Assembly: GCA_963734845.1 (NCBI GenBank)
Contig: CAVTIS010000009.1
Location: forward strand, 1-64,000
Direction: 5' to 3'
From: JAKAVN01 sp963734845
GTDB taxonomy: Bacteria > Desulfobacterota > Binatia > Binatales > Binataceae
DNA: 64,000 nt
Both the position numbers and the translations under genes were made by a program. Below, piece after piece: positions 36,510 to 45,519 of this stretch; the first letter of the stretch is position 1, and each line of letters begins with the position of its first letter. Below the pieces are notes generated by a model. The model had not been told where the DNA came from. It searched no databases and saw only the letters and a program-made list of their open reading frames with translations.

Positions 36510-37829
36510 TCAATGACCGACCGACGCCGCGCCCTTTTCGCCTACCAGCCGGCCCTCCGGAAATCGCGTCAGACTGAACGGCGCGATCAGCTCAGGCGTT
36601 TTTCCACTCGCGACCAGCTGCGCCATCGCTTCACCCGACACCGGACCGGCCTTGAATCCATAGGTGCCCCACCCGACGTCGACGTAGAATCCCTCTACCG
36701 GGGTGACACCCATAACCGGCGAAAAATCCGGCGTCATGTCGCACAGACCCGCCCATTGACGCACCAGGCGGACCTTGGCGATGGACGGAATAAGCTCAAG
36801 CACCTGGCCGGCGAGCTCCTCGGTAAATTCCAGCGAACCGCGCATCGAATACGACCCGAACGGATCGACGCTGGCGCCAAAGACCAATTCGCCGCGATCG
36901 GTCTGGCTGACGTAAACATGCAATGTACCCGAAACTATCACAGCGCCGAGAAAGTGCCTGACCGGCTCGGTCACTGCGGCTTGCAGCGGAAGTGTCACGA
37001 TCGGAAGCGTCACACCCGCCATAGCCGCCACCACACTGCACCATCCCGCGGTGCAGTTGAGCACGTGTCGGGTGGCGACTTTGCCCCGGGTGGTTCTCAC
37101 CGACACGACACGGTCGTTCTCGATGTCGATCCCGGTCACTTCGGTTTTCTGATGGATGTGGATGCCGGCGGCGTCGGCGCCGCGCGCGTAACCCCAGTTG
37201 ACTGCATCATGGCGAATGATTCCGCCCGGTGCGTGGTAGAGCGCTCCGAGAATCGGGTATCGCACGTCCCGCGAAACGTCCAGAGCTGGCACCAAATGCT
37301 TGATTTCCTGCGGATCGATGACTTCGGACCGGACGCCCTCAAGCTTGTTGACCTCGGCCCGCCAGCGCATCGTGCGCAGCGAACTATCAGTGTGGGCCAG
37401 GGTTAGATGGCCGGACTGCGAGAACATCACGTTGAAGTTCAATTCGGAGGCGAGCCCCTCGTACAGCTTCACCGAACGGTTGTAGAACCGCACACCTTCG
37501 GGAGTTAGGTAGTTCGAGCGAACGATCGCGGTATTGCGGCCGGAATTTCCACCGCCCATATACCCTCTGTCCAACACTGCTACATTGGTGATGCCGTGAT
37601 TCCTAGCCAAATAGTAGGCGGCCGCCAATCCATGCACACCGGCACCGATAATGACGACGTCGTAGGATTCTTTGAGATCATGCGTGCGCCACACTCGCGG
37701 CCAATCTTCCCCCGTGAAGCCGTGACGAAGCAGGCTCCACGCTGAGTAGCGCCTGGGCAATCGCAGTCGGCGCTTCGCGCCATCGCTGCTGTTGCACGAC
37801 CAGCTGCTGTTAAACTCTGGTTTCGACAT
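36510..37829 (-). CDS. soxB: Sarcosine oxidase / N-methylglutamate dehydrogenase beta subunit
   Basis: A 439-residue FAD-dependent oxidoreductase. The N-terminal FAD motif is VVIIGAGVHGLAAAYYL near residue 55. The conserved GGIIRHDAVNWGYARGAD carries the histidine that in SoxB proteins is linked to FMN, and the C-terminal GVTPVEGFYVDVGWGTYGFK matches the family. It oxidises the N-methyl group of sarcosine or N-methylglutamate. The N-terminal extension RRLPRRYSAWSLLRHGF-like (residues 15-35) is normal for SoxB. First of the four subunit genes, 30 bases after glxD. MgdA in methylotrophs. Confidence 0.93.
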   Translation of the reverse strand: MSKPEFNSSWSCNSSDGAKRRLRLPRRYSAWSLLRHGFTGEDWPRVWRTHDLKESYDVVIIGAGVHGLAAAYYLARNHGITNVAVLDRGYMGGGNSGRNTAIVRSNYLTPEGVRFYNRSVKLYEGLASELNFNVMFSQSGHLTLAHTDSSLRTMRWRAEVNKLEGVRSEVIDPQEIKHLVPALDVSRDVRYPILGALYHAPGGIIRHDAVNWGYARGADAAGIHIHQKTEVTGIDIENDRVVSVRTTRGKVATRHVLNCTAGWCSVVAAMAGVTLPIVTLPLQAAVTEPVRHFLGAVIVSGTLHVYVSQTDRGELVFGASVDPFGSYSMRGSLEFTEELAGQVLELIPSIAKVRLVRQWAGLCDMTPDFSPVMGVTPVEGFYVDVGWGTYGFKAGPVSGEAMAQLVASGKTPELIAPFSLTRFPEGRLVGEKGAASVGH

Positions 37830-37859
37830 TTTGCGCTGCCCGATTCTCCGAACACTCCG

Positions 37860-39203
37860 TCAGGCGCTTTTGAGTCCTGGTATCCAGTTCGTTCCGGCCA
37901 ACCTGATCTTCGCCATCGCTGCCGCCTCGATAGTTAGCGCGGCCAGATCCTCACGCTCCAGATGATGGACGTCGGATTTGCCGCACGCGCGCGCCAGCGT
38001 AGTCAACTCCATGTTCATCACATTGAGGTAATTGCGTAACCGTTTTGCCCCTTCTTCCGGATCGAGCCTGGTCTCGAGTTGCGGCACCTGGGTAGTAATG
38101 CCGACAGGACACAGTCCCGTGTGACAGTGATGGCAGTAGCCTGCGGCGGTGCCGAGACGCTCGTAGTCGGCACTTACATTCCGATGGGTACTCCCATCCG
38201 CGCAACACGGTGAATTGCATCCGAGCGCCACCAGGGCCGCTTGTCCGATTGAAACCGCGTCCGCGCCCATCGCGAGCGCCTTAGCCACGTCGGCGCCGCT
38301 CCGGATCCCCCCCGAGACGATGAGCTGAACCTTGCCCACCATTTTCATTTCTTCCAGGGCTTCGACCGCTTCGCGCAGCGCCGGCAAAGTAGGTATTCCA
38401 GCATGCTCGATAAATACCTGCTGAGTAGCCGCTGTGCCGGCCTGCATGCCGTCGACTACGACCACGTCGGCGCCACTCTTGATGGCGAGCTTGACGTCAT
38501 TGAAAACACGCGACGCGCCTATTTTAACGTAGACCGGGACTTGCCAGTCGGTAATCTCTCGCAACTCGGCGATTTTGATAGTCAGGTCATCGCAGCCCGT
38601 CCAGTCCGGATGCCGGGACGCCGAGCGCTGGTCGATCCCTTCGGGCAAAGTTCGCATCGCTGCGACTCTCGGGCTTATTTTTTGGCCCAGCAAAAGACCG
38701 CCGCCTCCCGGCTTCGCACCTTGCCCAACTACAACTTCGACGGCGTCAGCTTTCCGGAGATCGTCAGGATTGAATCCATAGCGCGAAGGCAAACACTGGT
38801 AGACCAGGGTCTTTGAAGCGTCGCGCTCTTCGGACGTCATGCCGCCGTCGCCGGTGGTAGTGGAAGTGCCGACCGCCGTGGCGGCGCGACCGATCGCCTG
38901 CTTGGCGCGCGCCGACAATGCTCCGAAGCTCATCCCGGCGATGGTTATCGGGATTGCGAGCTCGATGGGCCTCTTGGCGTAGCGCGCTCCGAGAATTGTC
39001 TTGGTCGAGCACCTTTCGCGATAACCCTCCAGCGGATAACGCGAGAGCGAAGCGGTCAGGAAAACCAGATCATCGAAAGTCGGAAGCTTGCGCTTGGCGC
39101 CCAAGCCCCTGATCTCATAGAGCCCGCGCTCGGCGGCTCGATGAATGTATTCGAACGCTTCAGCGTTGAGCGTCCAACTTTCTTCAAGGTGCTTCAATGG
39201 CAT
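37860..39203 (-). CDS. glxD: Glutamate-synthase-like FMN subunit (GlxD/MgsC)
   Basis: A 447-residue FMN- and iron-sulfur-containing protein that equals the central catalytic part of glutamate synthase. FMN site: ITIAGMSFGALS, GQGAKPGGGG and SGGIRSGADVAKALAMGAD. The 3Fe-4S cysteines lie in AAGYCHHCHTGLCPVGITTQ near residue 350. GlxD is a stand-alone form; with GlxB and GlxC it makes a split synthase. In N-methylglutamate-producing bacteria the homologues form N-methylglutamate synthase (MgsABC), which transfers a methylamine-derived group onto glutamate. Gap of seven bases to glxC. Confidence 0.92.
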   Translation of the reverse strand: MPLKHLEESWTLNAEAFEYIHRAAERGLYEIRGLGAKRKLPTFDDLVFLTASLSRYPLEGYRERCSTKTILGARYAKRPIELAIPITIAGMSFGALSARAKQAIGRAATAVGTSTTTGDGGMTSEERDASKTLVYQCLPSRYGFNPDDLRKADAVEVVVGQGAKPGGGGLLLGQKISPRVAAMRTLPEGIDQRSASRHPDWTGCDDLTIKIAELREITDWQVPVYVKIGASRVFNDVKLAIKSGADVVVVDGMQAGTAATQQVFIEHAGIPTLPALREAVEALEEMKMVGKVQLIVSGGIRSGADVAKALAMGADAVSIGQAALVALGCNSPCCADGSTHRNVSADYERLGTAAGYCHHCHTGLCPVGITTQVPQLETRLDPEEGAKRLRNYLNVMNMELTTLARACGKSDVHHLEREDLAALTIEAAAMAKIRLAGTNWIPGLKSA

Positions 39204-39210
39204 TGGGCAC

Positions 39211-39900
39211 TCAATACTCCTGATGCGCTTCGGTATTCCAGTGATACAGTGTGCGCGCTGAGGCCACGCGCTTGAAGTCTTTGGACGAGAGCTCGATTTC
39301 AGCTCGCTTGAGTAACTGTCCGACCGTGGCGTAGTCGGCCGCCGTCATCGGTTCCTCGCATGCATCGGCGCCGAGGCTATGGATTTTGCCGCGAACGTAG
39401 ATCACCGCCTCGTACACAGAATCACCTAAATGCGCGCCGGCATCGCCGCAGACCAGCAGGTTCCCCGCTTGCGCCATGAATCCTGACATATGGCCGACCG
39501 AGCCGCCGACCACGATGTCGCAACCCTTCATCGATATTCCGCAGCGGGAGGAACTGTCGCCCTCGATCACGACCAGGCCGCCATGGCCCGAGGCCGCCGT
39601 GCACTCCGAGGCGTTACCCTTGATGTACACGCTGCCCGACATAATGTTCTCGGCGACGCTCCATCCCACATTGCCATACACGTTGATTCGAGCCTGCTTG
39701 TTCATGCCTCCAATGAAGTAGCCGGCGTTGCCGCGCACGTTCACCTCGACGGGGTAATCCAGGCCGACTGCGATGTTGTGCATGCCGTTGGGATTCAGGA
39801 TCTCGATTACTCGCACGCCCTCGGCGGCCAGCCGATGATGCAGGTAGTCATTGAGTTCGCGCACGCTCGTTATAGACAGATCCAGTCGGACCGGCTTCAC
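39211..39900 (-). CDS. glxC: Glutamate-synthase-like GXGXG subunit (GlxC/MgsB)
   Basis: A 229-residue protein starting with GTG at 39900, which overlaps the TGA of glxB (GTGA). The body is the right-handed beta-helix GXGXG domain seen at the C-terminus of glutamate synthase: repeated turns such as VRGNAGYFIGG, VYGNVGWSVAEN, IKGNASECTAASG, GDSSSRCGIS and CGDAGAHLGDS. It has a structural role that holds the amidotransferase and FMN parts together. A longer open frame continues upstream but overlaps glxB and lacks coding pattern, so the GTG is preferred. Confidence 0.9.
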   Translation of the reverse strand: MKPVRLDLSITSVRELNDYLHHRLAAEGVRVIEILNPNGMHNIAVGLDYPVEVNVRGNAGYFIGGMNKQARINVYGNVGWSVAENIMSGSVYIKGNASECTAASGHGGLVVIEGDSSSRCGISMKGCDIVVGGSVGHMSGFMAQAGNLLVCGDAGAHLGDSVYEAVIYVRGKIHSLGADACEEPMTAADYATVGQLLKRAEIELSSKDFKRVASARTLYHWNTEAHQEY

Positions 39901-40799
39901 GCCGCGACCCTCCATACATAGATCTGTTCCGGAAGCGGTTCGAAAATATTGGCCTCTGCGACTCCGGGCAGGTGGGCCAGCGATCGGAACTCTGAAGATA
40001 TCGCGACGTATTGGTCGGTCTCTGCAACCACCGCCGGTTTGCAGGCAAAGGGGTCCCGTATCAGGACCATCTGCTGAGCCGTTCCGATCAAAAAAGTGTA
40101 AAAGCCGTCGATCTTTTCCAGCGCCGCGCCGAGCGCCTGTTCGATCGTGTCGCCCTTGCGCATCCGCCACTGCAAAAAACGGCAGGCGGCTTCGCTGTCG
40201 TTGTCGGTTTCGAATTCGAGGTTCTCCTCCTCCAACAGACGGCGCAGGCTGTAGGGATTCGAAAGCGAGCCGTTGTGCACAAGGCAAAAGTCCTCGCCCG
40301 CCGTGAACGGGTGGGCGTGCGCCGGAGAAACCTGGGACTCGGTCGCCATCCTTGTATGGCCCACGCAATGCGTTCCGCGCAAAGCCGAGAATCCATAGCG
40401 CCTCGCGACTTCGTCGGGCCGGCCCACATCCTTGAACAGTTCGATCGAATGCCCCACCGCCAGCACTCGCACACCGTTGCCTCGCTGCTTAATCCATTGC
40501 CTGAGCGAATCGCCTTCGACCGCCGCTACCACTTCAGCATGGTTGTCGCGCGTGACGATCTCTGCGCTACAGCCGAGATCCCTATCCAACGATCGCGCCA
40601 TGCTGCTCCAGTCATAGCCGGCGCGTTCACTGAATAGGCTAAAGCGGAGCCGCGGCGGTTCCAGCGCCGTACCGAAAACCGCCAGGCCGGCCGAGTCCGG
40701 GCCGCGCTCTGCCATACAGTCGAACATGGGCTGGACCAACTCGCCGAGCGACTGGCGCAAGTCTTCCTTCTTGGCCATCAGTCCTATTATTCCGCACAC
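39897..40799 (-). CDS. glxB: Class II glutamine amidotransferase subunit (GlxB/MgsA)
   Basis: A 300-residue class II amidotransferase. The nucleophile Cys2 opens the protein (MCGIIGLMA), and the family blocks MAERGPDSAGLAVFG, GHTRMATESQVSPAHAHPF and CLVHNGSLSNPYSLR are present. It releases ammonia from glutamine or, in the N-methylglutamate route, a methylamine-type group from gamma-glutamylmethylamide. It follows the glnT-like gene by 21 bases and overlaps glxC by four. Confidence 0.93.
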   Translation of the reverse strand: MCGIIGLMAKKEDLRQSLGELVQPMFDCMAERGPDSAGLAVFGTALEPPRLRFSLFSERAGYDWSSMARSLDRDLGCSAEIVTRDNHAEVVAAVEGDSLRQWIKQRGNGVRVLAVGHSIELFKDVGRPDEVARRYGFSALRGTHCVGHTRMATESQVSPAHAHPFTAGEDFCLVHNGSLSNPYSLRRLLEEENLEFETDNDSEAACRFLQWRMRKGDTIEQALGAALEKIDGFYTFLIGTAQQMVLIRDPFACKPAVVAETDQYVAISSEFRSLAHLPGVAEANIFEPLPEQIYVWRVAA

Positions 40800-40820
40800 G
40801 CAGCCGACCTCCCACTCGTC

Positions 40821-42197
40821 TCAGTAGAACTCCAGATACCGCTTCACTTCCCAGTCTGATACGTGCCGGTGGTAATCCACCCATTCCATACGCTTCAGCC
40901 TGATGAACTCGGCCACAAACTCTGCGCCCAGCATCTCATGGAAAAGCTTATCTGCCTGCAAAGCGTCGAGCGCCTCTGGTAGACTTTGGGGAAGAGTCTT
41001 GATTCCACGGGAGCGCAGTTCCATTTCGCCCAAGTCGTAATGATTGAAATTATGAGGCTCACCTGGATCGAGCTTATGATCCACACCGTCCAGTCCAGCT
41101 GCGATAATCCCGGCCGTCGCCAGATACGGATTGGCACTCGAATCAATCAGTCTGATTTCCAGCCTGCCGTATGGTATACGCACCATACAGCTTCGATTGT
41201 TGTCACCATACGATATATATGCAGGGGCCCAGGTTGCTCCTGAAAACGACCGCCCCACTACTAACCGTTTATACGAATTTACTGTGGGAGCGACCAGCGC
41301 AGTAAGCGCAGGGGCATGGGCCATCACGCCGCCAAGGAATTGGTAGCCCAATTGCGACAGGCCAAGTTTGCGGCCGTCGGAGCGATCCAGAAAGAGATTC
41401 GGATTCTTCGCATCAGCCAACGACGCGTGCATGTGCATTCCGCTGCCCGTTCGATCCGACACCGGCTTAGGCATGAACGAGCAGAGTAATCCCAGCTCAC
41501 GGGCAATCTCGCCCGCCGCCATGCGGAAGAATACCATGCGGTCCGCCGTTGTCAGGCAGTCAGTGTAGGTGAAATTCACCTCGAACTGACCGTTGGAATC
41601 CTCGTGGTCCACTTGGTAAACATCGAAGCCAGCTCGTTTCAATGATTCGACTAATCGCTCTATGAATAGCCGGCTTCGCGCCAACCCTTTGTAATCATAG
41701 CAGGGCTTGTCCAACCGATCCGTTTCATCGGCCGGCGAGATGCTACCGTCTTGACGCCGGGCAAAAAGCATAAATTCCGGTTCCATTCCGGAATTCAGAG
41801 TCCAGCTTCGCTCGCTTAAGCGCCGAACCTGTTCTTTGAGAATGAAACGGCTGTCAAACGGCCACGGCCTGCCCTTGATCCTGCCATCGCAAACGATCCT
41901 CGCGTAACCCGGTTGCCACGGCATCACTGTAAGGGTATTGAGATCGCCGATCGCCATGTAGTCGGGATCGTGTGGCTCCTGTCCCATACCCCACACCGCA
42001 AAACCGGCGAAGCCCGCTCCATCTTCGAGGATGATATCTTCGAAATGTTCGACCGGAACTGCCTTTGTCTTTGCCACACCGTGAATATCCACGAACTGGG
42101 CAAGAACGAATTTTATTTGATTAGCCTCAAGAAAGGCTTTGGCGGCCTCGCGTGTCATCGCTCGGTGCTTGGCTGACTTCTTATCGTTTGCTGGCAT
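40821..42197 (-). CDS. glnT: Glutamine-synthetase-like ligase (GlnT / gamma-glutamylmethylamide synthetase type)
   Basis: A 458-residue ATP-dependent amide ligase. The GS beta-grasp domain is at about residues 15-110 and the catalytic domain follows with MEPEFMLFA, QFEVNFTYTDCL, SGMHMHASL, NSYKRLV and NNRSCMVRIPYG. The short, type-III-like pattern and the operon partners place it with GlnT and GmaS rather than with the housekeeping enzyme. GmaS couples methylamine to glutamate and thereby feeds the MgsABC and MgdABCD enzymes; GlnT and GmaS cannot be told apart here without alignment. It is the first gene of the operon; the promoter must lie in 42198-43159. Confidence 0.88.
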   Translation of the reverse strand: MPANDKKSAKHRAMTREAAKAFLEANQIKFVLAQFVDIHGVAKTKAVPVEHFEDIILEDGAGFAGFAVWGMGQEPHDPDYMAIGDLNTLTVMPWQPGYARIVCDGRIKGRPWPFDSRFILKEQVRRLSERSWTLNSGMEPEFMLFARRQDGSISPADETDRLDKPCYDYKGLARSRLFIERLVESLKRAGFDVYQVDHEDSNGQFEVNFTYTDCLTTADRMVFFRMAAGEIARELGLLCSFMPKPVSDRTGSGMHMHASLADAKNPNLFLDRSDGRKLGLSQLGYQFLGGVMAHAPALTALVAPTVNSYKRLVVGRSFSGATWAPAYISYGDNNRSCMVRIPYGRLEIRLIDSSANPYLATAGIIAAGLDGVDHKLDPGEPHNFNHYDLGEMELRSRGIKTLPQSLPEALDALQADKLFHEMLGAEFVAEFIRLKRMEWVDYHRHVSDWEVKRYLEFY

Positions 42198-43159
42198 CGC
42201 TCGTCGGACCCTCTGCTCGGGTATGTGTCGGTCGCAGAATTCCTTGCAACTCTTCGAAATACCGACTCTTAGATCAAATTAGCTTTAGGAACTGTGACTA
42301 CGAACGTCTACCAATTGCTCATCGAGAATCATCGGTAAACATTTGTCCGTGCGTCAAGACGTCACGACATGATTTGGCATGCCTCGGTCTGACTGAACCT
42401 ATCCTTCGACCTATTCTTGTTCCGAATCGCAGGAGACCTACTCAGTGTGACAGCATCTGCGCCTCGACGACGTCTTTTTCGAGTCTCTCGATTTGATATT
42501 GACCTTCACAGGGTTGCCCTTTGCAAATGAGCATCGCTCCATCACTCAAGTCCATCACGATCGAAGCATTTGTCTGTAGCCGTTCGAGTTCATGTGATCG
42601 CTGGTCCGGGTGCCGGCAAATCGAACTGGGACGATTGACATGATCCCGCAATATAGACTGCAGCGTCGATACTTCGAACCGTCGGCAAACCCTCATTGGG
42701 TTCGATTTTTGAAGAGAGGGTCGCACTGGACAGTCGACAAAGGCTCGCTGCCTGTCTCTTCACCTCACTGTGAGGATAAAAAGCGATAACATAACGGAGT
42801 CCGGTTTGCAAAAGCCGAGGCAAGAAACTTTCCTGAGCATAAAAGTGTGGGCCCTTGGCTCTCTGTGATCGCTATGTTTAACACGTCATCTCCGCTAAGG
42901 ATATACCGCATTTCTTCTTCATCATCAAAGAATAGAAAAATTCCCTGCGGTTAACTCCAAAGCGTCGCACTCCGGCTGGCGATGAACGAGTACTCGGCTG
43001 CGTGCACGCAACGTCGAGCCCAGGTGCAACTCCATTTGAGGAGACCCGCGACCTCCATACATTTTGAGATAGCTGGCGGAAGGTCATGTGCGACTCCTCC
43101 AAGACACAGCGCTCGACCGCGTCAAGATGGACGGCGTGAAGAACGGGCGTAATTATAGG
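42198..43159. other. Leader region of the methylamine-type operon
   Basis: A 960-base gap between the XRE-cupin regulator gene and the glnT-like gene. It probably holds the operon promoter and regulator sites. A minus-strand frame at 42442-42726 (94 codons, start GTG) ends in a protein-like stretch (MDLSDGAMLICKGQP, RLEKDVVEAQML) but is not recognised; it could be a small gene or a relic. A TTGACG box occurs at about 42350-42365 on the minus strand, without a clear partner -10. Confidence 0.35.
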
Positions 43160-43813
43160 TCATTCACTGTTGCTCTCGGCGTACATTATTATCGACAAAA
43201 ATCGAATCGGCACCTCGATCAGGTGCTCCGGTCCGTGAAGCACGTCGCCGGCGAAAGTCAATGCGTCTCCTGACTCTAAACGGTACGTATTGCGGCCATG
43301 CCTGTAAGCAATCTTGCCCTGCAGCATGTAGATAAATTCGGTCCCTTCATGCTGAAAGGAAGGAAAGGCTTCGCTTTGATCGTTCATCGTTATGAGAAAA
43401 GGCTCGAACAGCTTTCTCGGCCCACGTCCATAAGCCAGCAAGTGGTACGTATGACCTCGTTTGGTGCCGACGCGAACCACCTCCATGCCTTGGCCAGCTT
43501 TTACCTGCTGGGCACTTCCGTCCGGCACCGCATATTTCTGAAAAAGCTGACCCAGCGTCAAACCGAGGGCCGTGCTGGTACGCTCGATGACATCGAGCGT
43601 TGGAGCTACCTGCCCATTCTCGATTTTACTCAACATCCCGGAGCTGATGCGCGCTAACTCGGCCACCTGACTGATGGTCAAGGCGTGCTGGCGCCGATGC
43701 TCGCGAAGGGCGCGGCCGAGATATTTTCGAAGAGTTATCTCGTGCGCTGCGGCTTTAGGAGGTCGTGCGGGAGCAGGGCCCCGCGCAGGGCTGACTGGTT
43801 TTTTACTAGGCAT
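43160..43813 (-). CDS. XRE-type regulator with cupin domain (PuuR-like)
   Basis: A 217-residue regulator. An alanine- and proline-rich N-terminus is followed by the helix-turn-helix at about residues 32-86 (LTISQVAELARISSGMLSKIENG, APTLDVIERTSTALGLTLGQLF). A C-terminal cupin domain spans about residues 130-212 (FQHEGTEFIYMLQGKIAYRHG, LESGDALTFAGDVLHGPEHL). The group controls catabolism of amines and amino acids, often by sensing a degradation intermediate. It is the nearest regulator to both the glnT-sox operon and the nitrilase genes and is a likely controller of them, which is inference. Confidence 0.92.
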   Translation of the reverse strand: MPSKKPVSPARGPAPARPPKAAAHEITLRKYLGRALREHRRQHALTISQVAELARISSGMLSKIENGQVAPTLDVIERTSTALGLTLGQLFQKYAVPDGSAQQVKAGQGMEVVRVGTKRGHTYHLLAYGRGPRKLFEPFLITMNDQSEAFPSFQHEGTEFIYMLQGKIAYRHGRNTYRLESGDALTFAGDVLHGPEHLIEVPIRFLSIIMYAESNSE

Positions 43814-44507
43814 CGAACTGCGGCTGTGCAGGAATATGCCTCACGCGCATCCGGCGCCGCAAGGCGCGCGGGCAACGCGAAGGCTCAATCTCATCCCAGA
43901 CCCAAGCCGTCGACTCGTAAGAGACAGCCGGGCAGCGCGCCGCGGCCTCGAGCCGCCCCGCCGCAGAGGCCCTAGCCTTTGCGCTTCTATACAGGACAAC
44001 GATAAAGGAATTTCGAGGCTTACGAATCGGATCGGAAGCTATGCGCAGGAGCATCAGCCGCATAGCAGCACCAGTAGTTTACCAATGAGAATCTTAATTT
44101 TCGCTGACTCCCGCGTTCTTTCAGCAAATGCGAGTTGGCTGGCCACCGAGGTTGTCTTTCTATTCCGTATTGCTTGCCTGTCTGTTTACGCTGGAGAATG
44201 TTTTTTTCCTCCTCTCTTTACATCTAACGAGAGTCTGTGTTATCCGGTGTGTCATCTGCTCTTCCAGCGTGGGGACGACCCCGACAGGCCAATAGCGAAA
44301 GCTCGGCGGTGGGCCGCAGCCTTTGCCGTTCTTAAGGGGGTCTCACCTGAGCGCGGAGTTTAGCCGCGGGTACGAGGCCTTCAGGATTGCGTGCACTGTT
44401 ACCTGGTAGGTTTCAGTGAGTGGGTTTCTCTTCGACATGAATTAATTTCACCGGATCCGCAGACCCGGCTGAAGCGTGATCCGAAAAACAGAATCCCGGA
44501 GGATGCG
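43814..44507. other. Divergent intergenic region between the cupin regulator and the nitrilase gene
   Basis: About 690 bases with no convincing gene. It should contain the promoters of both divergent genes. Open frames in it lack coding pattern. No strong hairpin or repeat was recognised. Confidence 0.35.
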
Positions 44508-45434
44508 ATGCGTACGGCAAAAATTTCCGCTTGTCAGTTTCCGATCGCGCGGGGCGGCTTCGATCACTTTCGGACGCGAATCGAAGCGGCTATGGCCGAG
44601 GTCCCACGCGACAGCGATTACGTATTGTTTCCCGAACTCTTTACCGTGGGACTTGTGACGTCTTATCCGGACGCATCCTCGCTGGCGGATCTTACTCGTA
44701 TAGTCGAATTTACACCGCGCTACCGCGAGATGTTCCATCAGATCGCGACCAGCCGCAAGCAGTTTGTGCTTGCCGGTTCACATCTCGAAAAACAAGGCGA
44801 TCTCTATTTCAACGTAGCACACCTGTTTACGCCGGAAGGCCGAGAACTGACCCACAAGAAGACTCATATTTTCCCTGCCGAGTCACAGTGGCAGACTACC
44901 GAGGGCGACACGCTCGAGGTCTGGGACGTCGGCCCAGCGAAAGTGGGTGTCGCGATTTGCTACGAAACGGAAATTCCCGAAGTCTGCCGAATTCTGGCGT
45001 ACAATGGCGCTGAGGTGATCCTCTGCCCCTCCTTTACGTTTTCAGAGGCGGGTTTCTGGCGTGTCAGACATTGCGCCCAAGCGCGATGTATCGAAAACCA
45101 GATCTACATGGTCCATTGCTGCACGATCGGGGACGCTGGGGCGCCGCTTCCGCCAGGGTACGGCCGCAGTTCGATCCTTAGTCCCTGCGACCAGCCGTGG
45201 AATGCAAATGGCATCGTGGCTGAAGCGACAACGAACAAGCAGATGGTCATTACGGCAGCACTTGACATCGATCCCCTATACGATAACCGCAAAACCGGAG
45301 CCGCAACTACCTTCAACGATCGTATCAGAAGAGCCGCTATGTATGCCGAATACTCGCCATACAAGCTTGAAACTCTGTCGAATAAAGGGATCTCAAGCAA
45401 GCCAGCATCGGAAGTCTCGAACACGCAGGCCTAA
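44508..45434 (+). CDS. Nitrilase-superfamily carbon-nitrogen hydrolase
   Basis: A 308-residue hydrolase with the Glu-Lys-Cys triad: Glu43 in LFPELFTVGL, Lys117 or 118 in THKKTHIFPAE and Cys151 in VGVAICYETEIPE. GGAGG lies eight bases before the ATG at 44508. It cleaves a carboxamide, carbamoyl or nitrile bond; N-carbamoyl amino acid or half-amide hydrolysis is common in the group. It is followed by the polysaccharide-deacetylase-like gene 85 bases downstream. The pairing could be an imide pathway: the second enzyme opens the ring and this one removes the amide (inference). Confidence 0.92.
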   Translation: MRTAKISACQFPIARGGFDHFRTRIEAAMAEVPRDSDYVLFPELFTVGLVTSYPDASSLADLTRIVEFTPRYREMFHQIATSRKQFVLAGSHLEKQGDLYFNVAHLFTPEGRELTHKKTHIFPAESQWQTTEGDTLEVWDVGPAKVGVAICYETEIPEVCRILAYNGAEVILCPSFTFSEAGFWRVRHCAQARCIENQIYMVHCCTIGDAGAPLPPGYGRSSILSPCDQPWNANGIVAEATTNKQMVITAALDIDPLYDNRKTGAATTFNDRIRRAAMYAEYSPYKLETLSNKGISSKPASEVSNTQA

Positions 45435-45519
45435 CGATACTAAGTGGCACAATTCTGGCCAGACGATCCAGCAAGACAGCTTTTCAACCAAAGCTATCAG
45501 CTCTCAGGGAGGGGTTTCG

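Noticed and set aside
39901..40368. Upstream extension of glxC to a 385-residue protein
   Set aside because: It overlaps glxB in another frame and has no family pattern; the GTG at 39900 coupled to the glxB stop is the natural start.
42340..42370. Possible sigma-54 or strong sigma-70 promoter for the glnT-sox operon
   Set aside because: A TTGACG and a GGCATGCC element are present, but neither has a properly spaced partner box, so no promoter is called.
45061..45519. Upstream extension of the NodB-fold gene to 437 residues
   Set aside because: It overlaps the nitrilase gene in another frame, and the ATG at 45520 has a strong GGGAGGGG site.
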